Positions 1-10,669 of a stretch of 64,000 nucleotides of DNA are shown here, one piece after another. The DNA lies in the NCBI GenBank assembly GCA_963735955.1, contig CAVTND010000004.1:62001-126000 (forward strand), written 5' to 3'. This DNA comes from CAVTND01 sp963735955 (GTDB taxonomy: Bacteria > Pseudomonadota > Gammaproteobacteria > Burkholderiales > Burkholderiaceae_F). The stretch's first letter is position 1; each line of letters opens with the position of its first letter. The notes beneath the pieces are model-generated. The model saw nothing but the letters and a program-made list of their open reading frames with translations, was not told the DNA's origin and ran no database searches. Position numbers and translations under genes: made by a program.

Positions 1-2
1 AT

Positions 3-3000
3 CCGATCAGCAGCGCGGTGATTGCCACTGCGACCACCGACGCCAGTGGCAATTACCTGTTCAGTGGTGCGCCGGTCGGCAATTACCAGATTGTCGAACT
101 GCAGCCGGCCGGCTACGGCTCGAGCACGCCGAACTCGCTGAACGTCGCGATCCCGGCGGCCGGGCTGACGAACCAGAATTTCGGCGATACCGCGAGCTCG
201 ATCGCGGGCACGGTCTTCCTCGACGCCAACAACAACGGCACACGGCAGGGCGGTGAAATTGGCATCGCTGCGGTCGGGATCGAACTGCTCGATGCGGTCA
301 ACGCCGTCATCGCGACGAGCACGACCGATGGCTCCGGCAACTACCGCTTCGACGACCTGATCGCCGCGACCTACAGCGTGCGCGAACTGGCGCAGCCGCC
401 GGGCACGCTGAACGGCATCACGACCGCCGGCTCCAGCGGCGGCACTGCAACAGCGGTCACGACGCTGCCCTCGGCGATCACGTCGATCGCGTTGCCGGTC
501 GCCAGCGACTCGACTGTCAACAACTTCGCCGAGATCGCCCCGGCCACGCTGGCGGGCAGCGTCTACAACGATGTCAACAACAACGGCGTGCGCGATGGTG
601 GCGAAGCCGGTTACGCCGGCCAGACCATCGTGCTGACCGGCACCAACGATCTCGGCCAGCCGGTCAATCTGAGCGTCACGACTGACGCCAGTGGCAACTA
701 CAGCTTTACCGGTCTGCGGCCCGGCGCCTACACGATCGCGCAGCCGAATGCGCCGCCCGGAACCCTGAATGGGCGCACCACGGCGGGCAGTGCAGGCGGC
801 ACGGCCACGTCCGGTCACCACGCTGCCTTCGCAGATCTCCGGCGTGATCCTGACGTCCGGCACCAATGCCACCGCTTACCTGTTCGGCGAACTGAATCCG
901 TCCTCGTTCAGCGGCAGCGTCTACAACGACAGCAACAACAACGGCGCGCGCGACATCGGCGAGCCGGGCTTCCCGACCCAGACCATCAACCTGAGCGGCA
1001 CCGATGACGCGGGCCAGCCGGTCGCACTCTCCACCGTCACCGACGGCAGCGGCAACTTCAGCTTCGGCACGCTGCGGCCCGGCACCTACACACTGACGCA
1101 GCCGGCGCAGCCGGCGGGCAGCAGCAACGGCATCACGACCGCGGGCACGACAGGCGGCACGGCCACTCCGGTGGCGACGACGCCGTCGGCGATCAGCGGC
1201 ATCGCGCTTGGCCAGGGCGCGGCATCGACCGGCAACCTGTTCGGTGAGATCGCTGCCGGTTCGATCGCGGGCAGCGTCTACAACGACCTGAACAACAACG
1301 GCGTGCGCGACGGCGGCGAGACCGGCATCGCGGCCCAGACCATCACGCTCACCGGTACCAACGCGCTCGGCCAGGCGATCAGCCTGACGACGACCACCGA
1401 CGCCAGCGGCAACTACCAGTTCCTCGCACTCTTTGGCGGCACCTACGCGATCACGCAACCGGCGCAGCCCGCCAATACCCTGAGCGGGATCACGACCCCC
1501 GGCAGCGGCGGCGGCACCGCCACCGCGCCGGCCACGACGCCATCGGCGATTTCGAACGTCGTGCTGCCGGCCGGAGGCGCGCTCAGTCGGCAACAACTTC
1601 GGCGAAATTCCGGGCGCGCAGATCGCCGGCAATGTCTACAACGACCTGAACAACAACGGTGCGCGCGATGCGGGCGAGGCTGGCTTTGCCGGCGTCACGC
1701 TGGCGCTGACCGGAACCAACGATCTCGGTCAGCCGGTCACTCAATCGGTGGTGACTGACGCGACTGGTGCCTACGTCTTCACGCACGCTGCGGCCCGGCA
1801 CCTACGCGGTGACCGAGCCGACCCAGCCGTCCGGTTCGATCAACGGCATCACGACTGCCGGCACCACCGGCGGCACGGCGACACCGTCGCCGACTCTGCC
1901 GTCGGCGATCAACGGCATTGCGCTCGCCACCGGTGCGGCCTCGGGCGCCAACAACTTCGGCGAGATCGCCAACGCGCCGAACCTGGTGGTCAGCAAACAG
2001 GCGGTCGGTACTTTCGCCACCGGCAACAACGCGCTCTATCGGATCACCGTCGCCAACCTCGGCCAGTTGCCGAGCAGCGGCACCTATCACGTGCAGGATC
2101 GGCTGCCGGCCGGCCTGCTGCTCGACGCGCAGCCGACCGGCAGTGGCTGGACCTGTACCGGCGCACGCGGACAGACCGATTTCTCGTGCACGTCGACGGC
2201 GGTGATCACGCCGGCGCGTGTCGTCGCCGGCGACGATCACGGTGCCGGTCATCGTGTTGTCCTCGGCGCGACCGGAGGCGCGGCGTCCGCGACGCTGAAC
2301 AACGTGGTCATCGTCGACGGCGGCGGTGAACTGCCGGCCTACGCGTCGTCGCCGACCGAGCTTGCCAACTTTGCGACCAATCCCGCCGCGCTGCCGATCT
2401 GCGCTGCGCCGCCGACGCAGAACGCCTGCCGTGCTGCCGACGCTGGTGCAACAGGCTGCGAACATCAGCGGCACAGTCTGGTACGACATCGGCAGCGTCA
2501 ACCGGCAGCTCGATGGCGGCGATCAGCGCCTGGCCGGCTGGACGGTCGAGATCGTCGATGCCACCTCCTTGCTCGGCGGCGTCGTGCGTTCCACGACGAC
2601 CGCAGCAGACGGCACGTGGCGCATTGCCGACCTGATTCCCGGCATCCGAATATCTGGTCCGCTTCCGCGAACCGAACTCCGGCGTCTACTGGGGCATTCC
2701 GGTGTCCGGCAATACGGGCACGCCGCCGGTGCCGTGCGTCAATCCGAATCCGGGCAACGCGCAGCGCTCGTCGTGCGTGGAATCTTCGCTGGCGACGCAA
2801 CTGCGCGTCGTGCTGCAGGCCGGCGACAACCTGCTGCAGCAAAGCCTGCCGGTCGATCCATCGGGTGTCGTCTATGACTCCGTCACGCGCCAGCCCGTCG
2901 CGGGTTCGATCGTCGCGCTGAGTCCGGTCGGCAACCTGTCCCGGCTACAACCCGGCCAACGACGTCGTCAACGCGCAGCTCGGCGGCTACACGATCGCGG

Positions 3001-4265
3001 GCAACGCGATCAGCATGACGGTCGGCCCGCTTGGCGCCTACCAGTTCCTGTTCACGACGACCGCCCCGCCGAGCTGCCAGTTCCAGCTAGCGGTGACGCC
3101 GCCGCCGAGCCACAGCTTCGTTTCGCAGCTGATCCCGCCGCAGTCAGGCGCGCTCGCCACGCCACCGGCGCCGGGTTCGATCAACGTGCAGCCGCAGTCC
3201 GGTCCGCCCGCGATCGGCCAGAGCACGACCTACTACCTGGCAGTGAGCGTGGGTTCGGGCACGCAAAACGTCCTCAACAACCACATTCCACTCGATCCGC
3301 GCGCGCTGACCGGGATCGTGATCGTCAAGACCGGCTCGACCCAGATCGTCGAGCTCGGCGACTCGCTGCAGTACACGATCCGGATCCGCAATACGACCCC
3401 GACTGCGCTCGGCGCTGCCTTCGTCGACGACGCGCTGCCGGCTGGCTTCCGGTTCATTCCAGGCACAGCGTTCGTCACGCGCGCCGGCAGCCGCGCGCAG
3501 ATCACCGATCCGACCGGCAGCCCTGGGCCAAACCTGACGTTCGCAGTCGGTTCATTGCCGGGCAATGACGAGATCGTGCTGACCTACCGCGTGCGGGTCG
3601 GTGTCGGTGCGGCCGAAGGCAACGGCATCAATACCGCGCAGGCGAAGCCGACACCGTTGGTCAACTGTGCGGCCACGCCCCAGCAGTGCTCGAACACCTC
3701 GCAATTCCAGGTGCGAGTGCAGGGCGGTGTGTTCACCACCGACGCCTGCGTGGCGGGCAAGGTCTTCGTCGACTGCAACGGCAACCACGTGCAGGACGCC
3801 GAAGAACTCGGCATCCCGGGCGTGCGCCTGTGGCTGCAGGACGGCACCTTCTTCATCACCGATTCCGAAGGCAAGTACAGCTACTGCGGCATCCGCCCGC
3901 TGCTGCACGTGATGAAGGTCGATCGCGCGACGCTGCCGGTCGGCTCGCGCCTGACCGAGTCGAGCAATCGCAACGTCGGCGATCCTGGCTCGCTGATGCT
4001 CGATATCAAGAAGGGCGAGCTGCATCGCGCGGACTTCATCGAGGGTTCGTGTTCGGCGCCGGTCATCGAGCAGGTCAAGGCGCGCCGGACGCAGGGCGAA
4101 GTCGGCGGGCCGGCTACCGAGTCGCGGCCGGCAGGACCGCTGCGTTTCCGCAGCAAGCCGGCGGGCGCACCGCAGCAGGCGACCGACACAGCGAACCAGC
4201 CAGCACCGCAGCCGCGACCGAGCGGCGAGCCGGTGAAATCCGAGGGCGGCGATGCGAAGCGTTAG
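3..4265 (+). CDS. SdrD/Cna_B-DUF11 repeat surface protein, 5'-truncated and frameshifted
   Basis: The coding region enters from the left edge and is open from base 3. It encodes a long secreted-type repeat protein. First come about five SdrD B-like/Cna_B beta-sandwich units (GSVYNDxNNNGxRDGGE, then TDASGNYxF, then LRPGTYTITQP). DUF11-like stretches follow (about 1970-2330 and 3290-3660), then a last SdrD-like unit with cysteines (3740-4050; FVDCNGN, YCGI) and a Pro/Ala-rich tail. Such proteins are usually adhesive or structural at the cell surface; the ligand here is unknown. The frame changes near 808, 1585, 1787, 2220, 2265, 2435, 2645 and 2938, each repairable by one base, while 3015-4265 is intact. 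Its end overlaps the start of the next gene, which suggests co-transcription with the barrel and OmpA genes. Confidence 0.75.
557..1985 (+). repeat. Tandem 357-bp coding repeats (119-aa Cna_B-like units)
   Basis: The string gtctacaac that marks each unit occurs at 561, 919, 1276 and 1634. The spacings are 358, 357 and 358 bases. A unit of exactly 119 codons is 357 bases, so two of the three intervals carry one extra base, and those are the intervals that contain the frame changes near 808 and 1585. A more diverged unit starts near 213. The repeat is built of protein domains and is not CRISPR-like. Confidence 0.85.
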
Positions 4266-7200
4266 CCGCCATCCATCGCCTCGCACCTGCGTTGGCCGCG
4301 CTCGGCTGTGCGTTCGCATGCGGCGCGGCAGGTGCACAGACCTTTGGCCTCGACGGCGGCGCGCCGCTGCGCGAAGCCGCGTCTCAGTCAACATCGCCGG
4401 CGCCGGCGACTTCGCCGCGCATCGGCATCAACACGCTGCAGAACATGGCCGTCGCCGAGATCGTCGTCGACGTCAATGCGCAGGCCGCGGTGGCCGATGG
4501 TGTTTCGCGCATCGGCGTCACGGTGCAGTTGCTCGATGCCGGCGGCAAGCCGTTGAAAACGCCGGCCACGATCACGATCGAGAACTCCGCCGGCCGCATC
4601 CTGCTGCCGGGCGCCGGCACCGACGAGACCGGCGCCCGGCGCGCTCGATGTCGACCGCATCACGCCGGGCGTGCAGATCAATGTCGAAAACGGCCGTACG
4701 ACGTTCTGGCTGGTTGCGCCGGCCCGGCCGCAGGATGTGCAGTTGCGCGTCAGCGCCGGCCGCGCTGTCGCTGAAGGAAACGTCAACTTCGCGCCGGAGT
4801 TGCGCGAAATGGTCGCGGCCGGCCTGGTCGAAGGCGTGATCGCGATGCGCAACAAATCGACCAGCCAGATCCAGCCGGTGCGCCTGAACGATGGTTTCGA
4901 GCAGGACATCAAGACCTGGGCACGTTCGTTCGACAACGGCCAGGGCGCCGGTGCAGCGCGCGCGGCGTTCTTCCTGAAAGGCAAGATCAAGGGCGATGCG
5001 CTGTTGACGATGGCCTACGACTCCGACAAGGAGACGCAGACGCGATTGTTCCGCGATGTCCTGCCGGACCAGTTCTATCCGGTCTACGGCGATGCGTCGA
5101 TCAAGGGCAACGATGCGCAGTCGACCTCGAAGCTCTATGTGCGGATCGACCAGGATCGCAACTACCTGCTGTATGGCGACTTCATCACGACTGCCAGCTA
5201 CACGCCGATTTCCACGCCGCTGATGGGCGCGCGTGGCCCGTCGGTGGGCGGGGTAATGCGGCTGCGCGACCTCGGCACCTACAGCCGCACGGTGACCGGC
5301 GCCCAGGGCCACTTCGAGAACGCGCAGGGTTACGGCAATGCCTTCGTCGTCAACCAGAATCTGCGCGTGGCGATCGAGGAGTACGCAAGCAATGGCACCT
5401 CGGGGCCGTTCGCGGTGCGCAACAGCGCGGCGGTGATCAACAGCGAAAAGGTCGAGCTCGTCACGCGCGACCGTAACAACGTGTCGGTGATCCTGCGCAG
5501 CGTGCCGTTCGCGCCGCTGATCGACTATGTGTTCGAGCCGTTTTCCGGCCGCATCCTGCTGACGCGGCCGATTCCGTCGCGCGACGAGTTCGGCAATCCG
5601 CTGTCGCTGCGCATCACCTACGAAGTCGACCAGGGCGGCGATCCGTTCTGGCTCTACGGCCTCGACGGCCAGTACCGCATCACGCCCGCGTGGGAAGTCG
5701 GCGGCACCGCCGTCAACGACACCAATCCGTACGCACCGTACAAGCTGGGATCGGTCAACACCGGCGTGCGGCTCGGCCCGAATACACAGCTCATCGGCGA
5801 GTTCGCGCGCACCGAGGGCACCTACAACACCGGCACCGGTCTGGACGGTGCGCTGACGCCGGGATTGGCCAGCGTGAGCGGCGAAGCGAACGGCAACGCG
5901 GGCCGCATCGCCCTCCAGCACGACGACGGCGCCACCGCCGTGCGCCTGTACGCCGGCCGTTCGGAAAAGGGCTTCAACAATCCCGCCGCGAGCTACACCG
6001 GCGGTCGCAGCGATGCCGGCCTGCGCGCCACGCACAAGCTCGATCCTGGCATCACCCTGTTTGGCGAGGCCGTGCACACCGAGGACGTGATCGCCGGCGG
6101 CACGCGCAACGGCATCCAGCTCGGCAGCGCGTTCCGGATCAACGACAAGCTGACGCTCGATGTCGCGTTGAAGCGCATCGACGAAAACGGGCTGCCGGTG
6201 TCGCCGGCCGCTACGATTCCGGGCAATCCCTCGAGCGCGGTCGGCACCGCAACCTCGCCGCTGACACCGTCCGGCGGCTTCTTCGGCACCGGCAACAATG
6301 CCTTGAATCCTGCCACCGGCACCGCGATCCTCGCGCCGCAGACGGCCGCTGCCAACAGCGGCGCCGGAACTCCGCTCGAGGCGACCACGGTGCAGCTCGG
6401 CGCGCAGTACCAGATGACGCCGCAGATCTCGCTGGCCGGTGAAGTCGAGGCCTCGGTGGCCGGCGATGACCAGAAGCGGCTCGCGCTCGGCGCCGCCTAT
6501 CAGCTCGCCGAACGATCGCGCCTGTACGGCCGCTTCGAAACGCAGCGCGGTCTGGCTTCGGTCTACTCGCTGGACCCGGCCGACAAGTCGACCTGGTTTG
6601 TATTCGGCGCCGACACCGCGCTTTCGCCGACCGCGCAGTTCTATTCCGAATACCGGATCCGCGATTCGATAGGCGACCCGCTGGTCGCACGCGATGCGCA
6701 GCTTGCGACCGGCCTGCGCAACACCTGGATGCTGGGCGAAGGACTGCGCTTCGTGACCGGCGCGGAATACCTGAAGGTGCTGGAAGGACTGGGACAGCAG
6801 GCGGTCGCCCTGGCCGGCGCGATGGACTACACCGCCAATCCCCTGTGGAAAGCACTCGGACGGCTCGAGTGGCGGCGGCTCTGGGACTCAGCCACCACGC
6901 TGATCGACGAGCAGCAGGATTCGTGGCTCTCGACCATTGTCGTCGCCCGCAAGCTGGATCGTGACTGGACGCTGCTGGCGCGCAACTACGCGCTCTATGC
7001 CGACTTCGCCGCCACCGGCGATCGCTGGCAGGACCGTTTCCAGATCGGTGTGGCCTACCGCGACACCGATCGCAACCGCGTCAACGCGCTCGCCAAGTAT
7101 GAGTTCCTGACCGAGAACGACAAGAGCGCATTGCCGACGGTGCTGGTCGGCACGCAGGCCGCACCGAGCAAGCGCAACGTCAACATCTTCTCGGTGCTCG

Positions 7201-7614
7201 CGGACTGGCATCCAAGCCGGCCCTGGTGGCTGACCGGCCGCCTGGCGGCCAAGAGTGCCGCCGAGACCTTCGACGGCATCGTCGCGCCGCGCTACTCGGC
7301 CGCGCTCGCCAGCGGCCGCGCGATTTACGACGTGACCGAGCGCTTTGACCTCGGCGCGTTGGCCGCCTACATGTATTCACCGCAAGGCAGCACGAAGCAG
7401 ACCGCCTACGGCCTCGAAATCGGCGCGATCGTGCAGGCCAACCTGCGGCTCGCGGTCGGCTACAACGTGACCGGATTCTCCGACCGCGACATGACGGCCG
7501 CGGAGTACACCGCGCAGGGCTTCTTCGTTCGTCTGCGCTTCAAGTTCGATGAAGACATTTTCCGCGGCGCCGACAGCGGTGGTGAACCGCTCGACCGACC
7601 GCCCAGCCAGCTAG
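4252..7614 (+). CDS. Outer membrane beta-barrel protein with N-terminal Ig-like domain
   Basis: Second gene of the surface module. The N-terminus carries a signal peptide (ALAALGCAFACGAAGAQ) that lies one frame away from the ATG at 4252, so a frameshift near 4262 is likely. An Ig/invasin-like beta domain follows (VQLLDAGGKPLKTPATITIE). After another one-base shift near 4635 the frame stays open. The rest of roughly 900 residues alternates short amphipathic strands and Gly/Asn turns, as in outer-membrane barrels, and ends with FVRLRFKFDEDIF, an aromatic-terminated last strand. No TonB plug is recognisable. The strand after the barrel runs without a stop into the OmpA gene; a TAG at 7612 in a neighbouring frame is the probable native stop. 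Role unknown; export or anchoring of the upstream repeat protein is an inference from gene order. Confidence 0.6.
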
Positions 7615-7622
7615 GAACCATC

Positions 7623-8678
7623 ATGCGAAACCTGTTTCGTCTCTGCATTCTGGCCCTGTACGTAATCGCCCCGGCGCGCGCCGAATCGCAGCAGCCCGCG
7701 CCGCAGCTCGTGGCGCCGGCCGACCGCATCAGCGACCGCGAGATCAACGCCGACTACGCCACCTACGAGGCGACGGAAGCGCGCATCAGGGCGCTGAACG
7801 AGCGCGGCACCGGCAAAGGGCCGAAGGTATCGGACTATCACCTGGCCAAGGCCCAGTGCTGGCTCGACGTCTCGTTTCACGAATACACGCGCAACGACCG
7901 CTCGCCGTTTCCTCAGCAGGCGCTCGTGCAGTCCGACCGCCTGATCGTGTTGATGGAGAACAACGCGACGCCGTTGCCGAATGACACTCCGCTGGTCAAC
8001 GAGGCCGAGCGTCTGCGCCCGGACCTCTGGGACGCGACGTCACGGATGAAGGGGCATGCCGGCTATCGCTGCGCCGCGCAGAAAATCGCCTGCGCCGAAG
8101 TCGAGCTGGTGCATGCCGGCAACGAGATGAAGCAGCTCGGTTGGCGCCACGCCAAGCCCTATGTGCAGATGGCAGAGGACCTCGTCAGTGAAGGGCAGAT
8201 CGCGGCCGAGCAGTGCGCGCCGGCAAAGATCGCCGTAACCGCAACACCGGCAGCGCCTCCGCCAGCGCCGAAGTCCGAGCCGACCAGCTTCTCGGCCGCT
8301 GCGCTGTTCAACTTCGCGCAATCCGATGCCAGTCAGATCCGGCCGATGACGCGCGAGCGACTCGACCAGTTGATCACACGCGCGAAAGCCGCCGGTATCA
8401 CGCTGGAGAGCATTGCCGTCACCGGCTTCACCGACCGCCTGAACGCAAGCGGCAAGACCGACTACAACCAGAAGCTCTCCCTTGGCCGTGCGCAAACGGT
8501 GGCCGAACTCCTGGTAGCCGCCGGCGTTGATCGTTCACTGATCGTGGTCAGCGGTCGTGGCGAGGATGCGCCAGTCGTGGCGTGCGCAGGCAAGTTCACC
8601 TCAATGCACGATCTCGAAGAATGCCTGGCGCCCAATCGGCGCGTCGAGATCGAAGTCAGTGCAATGCGGCTGCGTTAG
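7623..8678 (+). CDS. OmpA-family peptidoglycan-binding protein
   Basis: Third gene of the surface module, 351 aa. The ATG at 7623 is preceded by AGGA (7613-7616) and begins a signal peptide (MRNLFRLCILALYVIAPARA), so I start it here although the frame is open from the barrel gene upstream. The middle is helical and Ala-rich. The last 130 residues are an OmpA C-terminal domain (FNFAQSDASQIRP, VTGFTDRLNASG, LGRAQTVAELL, and LAPNRRVEIEV at the end) that binds diaminopimelate in peptidoglycan. It probably tethers the outer membrane complex to the cell wall. The stop codon sits inside a GTTAGGC string, most likely by chance. Confidence 0.8.
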   Translation: MRNLFRLCILALYVIAPARAESQQPAPQLVAPADRISDREINADYATYEATEARIRALNERGTGKGPKVSDYHLAKAQCWLDVSFHEYTRNDRSPFPQQALVQSDRLIVLMENNATPLPNDTPLVNEAERLRPDLWDATSRMKGHAGYRCAAQKIACAEVELVHAGNEMKQLGWRHAKPYVQMAEDLVSEGQIAAEQCAPAKIAVTATPAAPPPAPKSEPTSFSAAALFNFAQSDASQIRPMTRERLDQLITRAKAAGITLESIAVTGFTDRLNASGKTDYNQKLSLGRAQTVAELLVAAGVDRSLIVVSGRGEDAPVVACAGKFTSMHDLEECLAPNRRVEIEVSAMRLR

Positions 8679-8749
8679 GCATCGCCCTCACGGATCGCGT
8701 CGCCTTCAGCGACCGCGGTGGCGTCCGACCAACGCCCTGTGGCCGCGTC

Positions 8750-8756
8750 GTTAGGC
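8750..8756 (-). other. Orphan attC-type half-site (GCCTAAC on minus)
   Basis: GTTAGGC on the plus strand, which is a perfect R-box of an integron attC site. No matching inverted half is found at attC distance. It could be the degraded last attC of the array, closing a RidA cassette. A second GTTAGGC at 8674-8680 is in the same orientation and cannot pair with it. Confidence 0.3.
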
Positions 8757-8873
8757 GTCGTGCGCACGGGTGGAACCGATGTCTTCTTCAGGGCGGCAGC
8801 AATAGTGGTTGCGGGGCGGGGTAGCCTACGGCTTGGGTTCCGTGGGGAGCCTGCAAATTGCCGAGGTGGCAAA

Positions 8874-9332
8874 GTGTCAATCGAGAAGCGCATCCAAAAG
8901 CTCGGACTCCAGCTTCCGAAAGTACCCACGCCCGCCGCGAACTACGTGAACGCGGTGCGCATGGGAAACGCCATTTATTTGTCGGGCACAGTGCCGGCGA
9001 GACCAGATGGAACGATTCCCAGGGGAAAGGTTGGCGCCGATGTCTCGACCGAAGAAGCTGCAGAGCATGCGCGGTTGGTCGGACTGAACATCCTGGCTAT
9101 CCTGAAAGCCGAACTCGGTGACTTGGATCGAGCAAAGCGAATCATCAAGCTGCTTGGAATGGTGAACGCGGTACCAGACTTCCGCGAGCACTCTCGGGTG
9201 ATCAACGGCTGCTCGGACCTGTTCGAGCAGGTCTTTGGTGCAAAGCATGCGAGGTCCGCGATCGGCGTTGGAAGCTTGCCGTTCGGGATCACAGTCGAGA
9301 TCGAAGCGATCGTCGAGGTTAAGCTGGACTAA
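8874..9332 (+). CDS. RidA/YjgF/YER057c family protein
   Basis: 152 aa. RidA proteins are homotrimeric enamine/imine deaminases that clear reactive intermediates made by PLP enzymes. The sequence fits the family over its whole length (NYVNAVRMGNAIYLSGTVP near the N-terminus, SRVINGCSDLFEQVFG and SAIGVGSLPFGITVEIEAI toward the C-terminus), close to the YjgF-like subgroup about 150 residues long. The GTG start at 8874 is chosen because GAGG (8863-8866) lies seven bases upstream and the homology begins there. It sits at the distal end of the integron array but is transcribed against the cassette direction, so it may be an inverted cassette or the neighbouring chromosomal gene. Confidence 0.85.
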   Translation: MSIEKRIQKLGLQLPKVPTPAANYVNAVRMGNAIYLSGTVPARPDGTIPRGKVGADVSTEEAAEHARLVGLNILAILKAELGDLDRAKRIIKLLGMVNAVPDFREHSRVINGCSDLFEQVFGAKHARSAIGVGSLPFGITVEIEAIVEVKLD

Positions 9333-9372
9333 GCATTTGGCTGCTATGCGTGCTGTCGCGGTCGACTTCGAC

Positions 9373-9452
9373 GCGTAACGTAACGTTAAGCCGACCGCGC
9401 CGGCGGCGCGCAGCGCCGCTGGCGCGGGTCGGCCTTGAACAACGAGTTGGGC
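9373..9452 (-). other. Integron attC recombination site
   Basis: On the minus strand the site starts with GCCCAAC (9452-9446, a perfect RYYYAAC R'' box) and ends GTTACGC (9379-9373, one mismatch to GTTRRRY). The arms between pair well: AAGGCCGACC against GGTCGGCTT with one unpaired base, as expected for the extrahelical bases that set attC strand choice. The centre is a long GC palindrome. It closes the cassette that the IS element has split. Confidence 0.75.
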
Positions 9453-9490
9453 GGCGTGTCGGCACCGAGCCGCCTCAGCGCAAGGAGCAT

Positions 9491-10669
9491 CTAGGGAAGC
9501 TCTGATCTAAATGCAGAACAGGCCCGATTTGCAGTCTCGACCCACGCCGCGGCATTCGAGAGGGGCGCAATGGCGCGTCGGGCGGCATTTTGTGGCCGCG
9601 CGAGGCAGTGGGTTGCGCCTTGCGGGCGCATCTTTCCTGTGTTCATGCCAGTCGATGCCGCACCAGATAGAGGTTGGCGAGCGCAAAGGCGGTGAAGGCG
9701 CGCGGTGTTCTTGGCCAGCCCGCGATAGCGCACCTTGGTGAAGCCCCACAGCCGCTTGACCACATGGAAGGCGTGCTCGCCGCGGGCGCGGCACCCGCGA
9801 GCGAGCGCGGTTGATGCGTCTGGTGCTCGGTCAGCGGGCGCGTGCGGTGCCACGCCGGTTGACCCGATAGCGCATGCCGGCACCTGCGCGCTCTGGCGAT
9901 GCGCCTCGCTCCAGTAGGCCTGGTCGCCGTACACGTCCCGCTCCTCGCCGTGCAGCAGCTGCGGCATCTGGGTGATGTCGGCGACGTTGGCTGCGGTGGT
10001 CGGTCAGGCTGTGGACGAGGCCGTGCTTGTCGGTGCCGACGTGCGCCTTCATGCCGAAGTGCCAGTCCTTGCCCTTGCGGGTCTGGCTGCATCTCCGGAT
10101 CGCGCGCCTTCTCGGCGTTCTTGGTCGAGGGCGGCGCGGCGATGATGGTCGCATCCACGATCGTGCCGGACTTCAGCAGCAGCCCGCGCTCCTCCAGCAG
10201 CGCTGCGGACCTCGGCGAAGATCGCCTCGGTCAGCTCGATGCCGCTCGAGCAGGTGACGGAAGCGCAGAATCGTGCTCTCGTCGGGCACCGCGTCCTCTG
10301 CCAGCTCGATCCCGGCAAAGCGGCGCATCGACTCGAGTCGTACAGCGCGTCCTCGGCCTCCGGGTCGGACAGGTTGAACCAGTTCTGCATGAAGTAGATG
10401 CGCAGCATCCGCTCCAGCGGCATGCGGCTGGCGACCCTGACCGGCCTTCGGGTAGTGCGGCTCGATCAGCGCCAACAGCCGCGCCCACGGAATCACCGCG
10501 TCCATCTCCGCCAGGAAGCGCTCGCGGCGCGTCACCTTGCCCTTGTGATCCCACGCCACCGATGCAAAGGTCGTCTGCTTCATCGCGCTTGCTCCCCGCA
10601 ACGAGTCTCGCTCCTCAACGCTCAGGACTCGTCGCGGTGGACAACAATTTTAGGCAGAGTTCCCCCTAG
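9491..10669 (-). mobile_element. IS5-family insertion sequence (about 1.17 kb), CTAG target duplication
   Basis: The element lies between two CTAG copies (9491-9494 and 10666-10669), the target preferred by the IS5 subgroup. Its ends are imperfect inverted repeats: GGAAGCTCTGATCTAAAT at the left and, read inward from the right, GGGGAACTCTGCCTAAAAT. Length and transposase resemble the IS1478-type members found in xanthomonads and betaproteobacteria. It is inserted in the distal part of an integron cassette, between the cassette gene and its attC. Confidence 0.85.
9643..10583 (-). pseudogene. IS5-family DDE transposase, multiply frameshifted
   Basis: The product can be followed through all three minus frames from MKQTTFASVAWDHKGK to ALANLYLVRHRLA. 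Recognisable parts are the N-terminal IS5 domain (RRERFLAEMDAVIPW, LRIYFMQNWFNLSDPEAEDA), the first catalytic Asp (VDATIIAAPP), the second (VYGDQAYWSE) and the Glu region (GEHAFHVVKRLWGF, RYRGLAKN). The frame changes at least six times (about 10446, 10340, 10250, 10206, 10090 and 10005). In this form no functional transposase is made. Because neighbouring genes show single-base breaks too, part of this could be sequencing error. Confidence 0.85.

Noticed and set aside
557..1985. CRISPR-like or satellite array
   Set aside because: The 357-base units are protein-domain repeats in one reading frame, far longer than CRISPR repeats and without spacers.
4572..6077. 501-aa open frame on the minus strand
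   Set aside because: It lies wholly inside the barrel gene, is rich in Arg/Ala/His as expected of an antisense shadow in GC-rich DNA, and has no motif.
8674..8680. GTTAGGC at the OmpA stop codon as part of an attC
   Set aside because: It is in direct, not inverted, orientation to the GTTAGGC at 8750 and cannot form an attC stem; probably chance.
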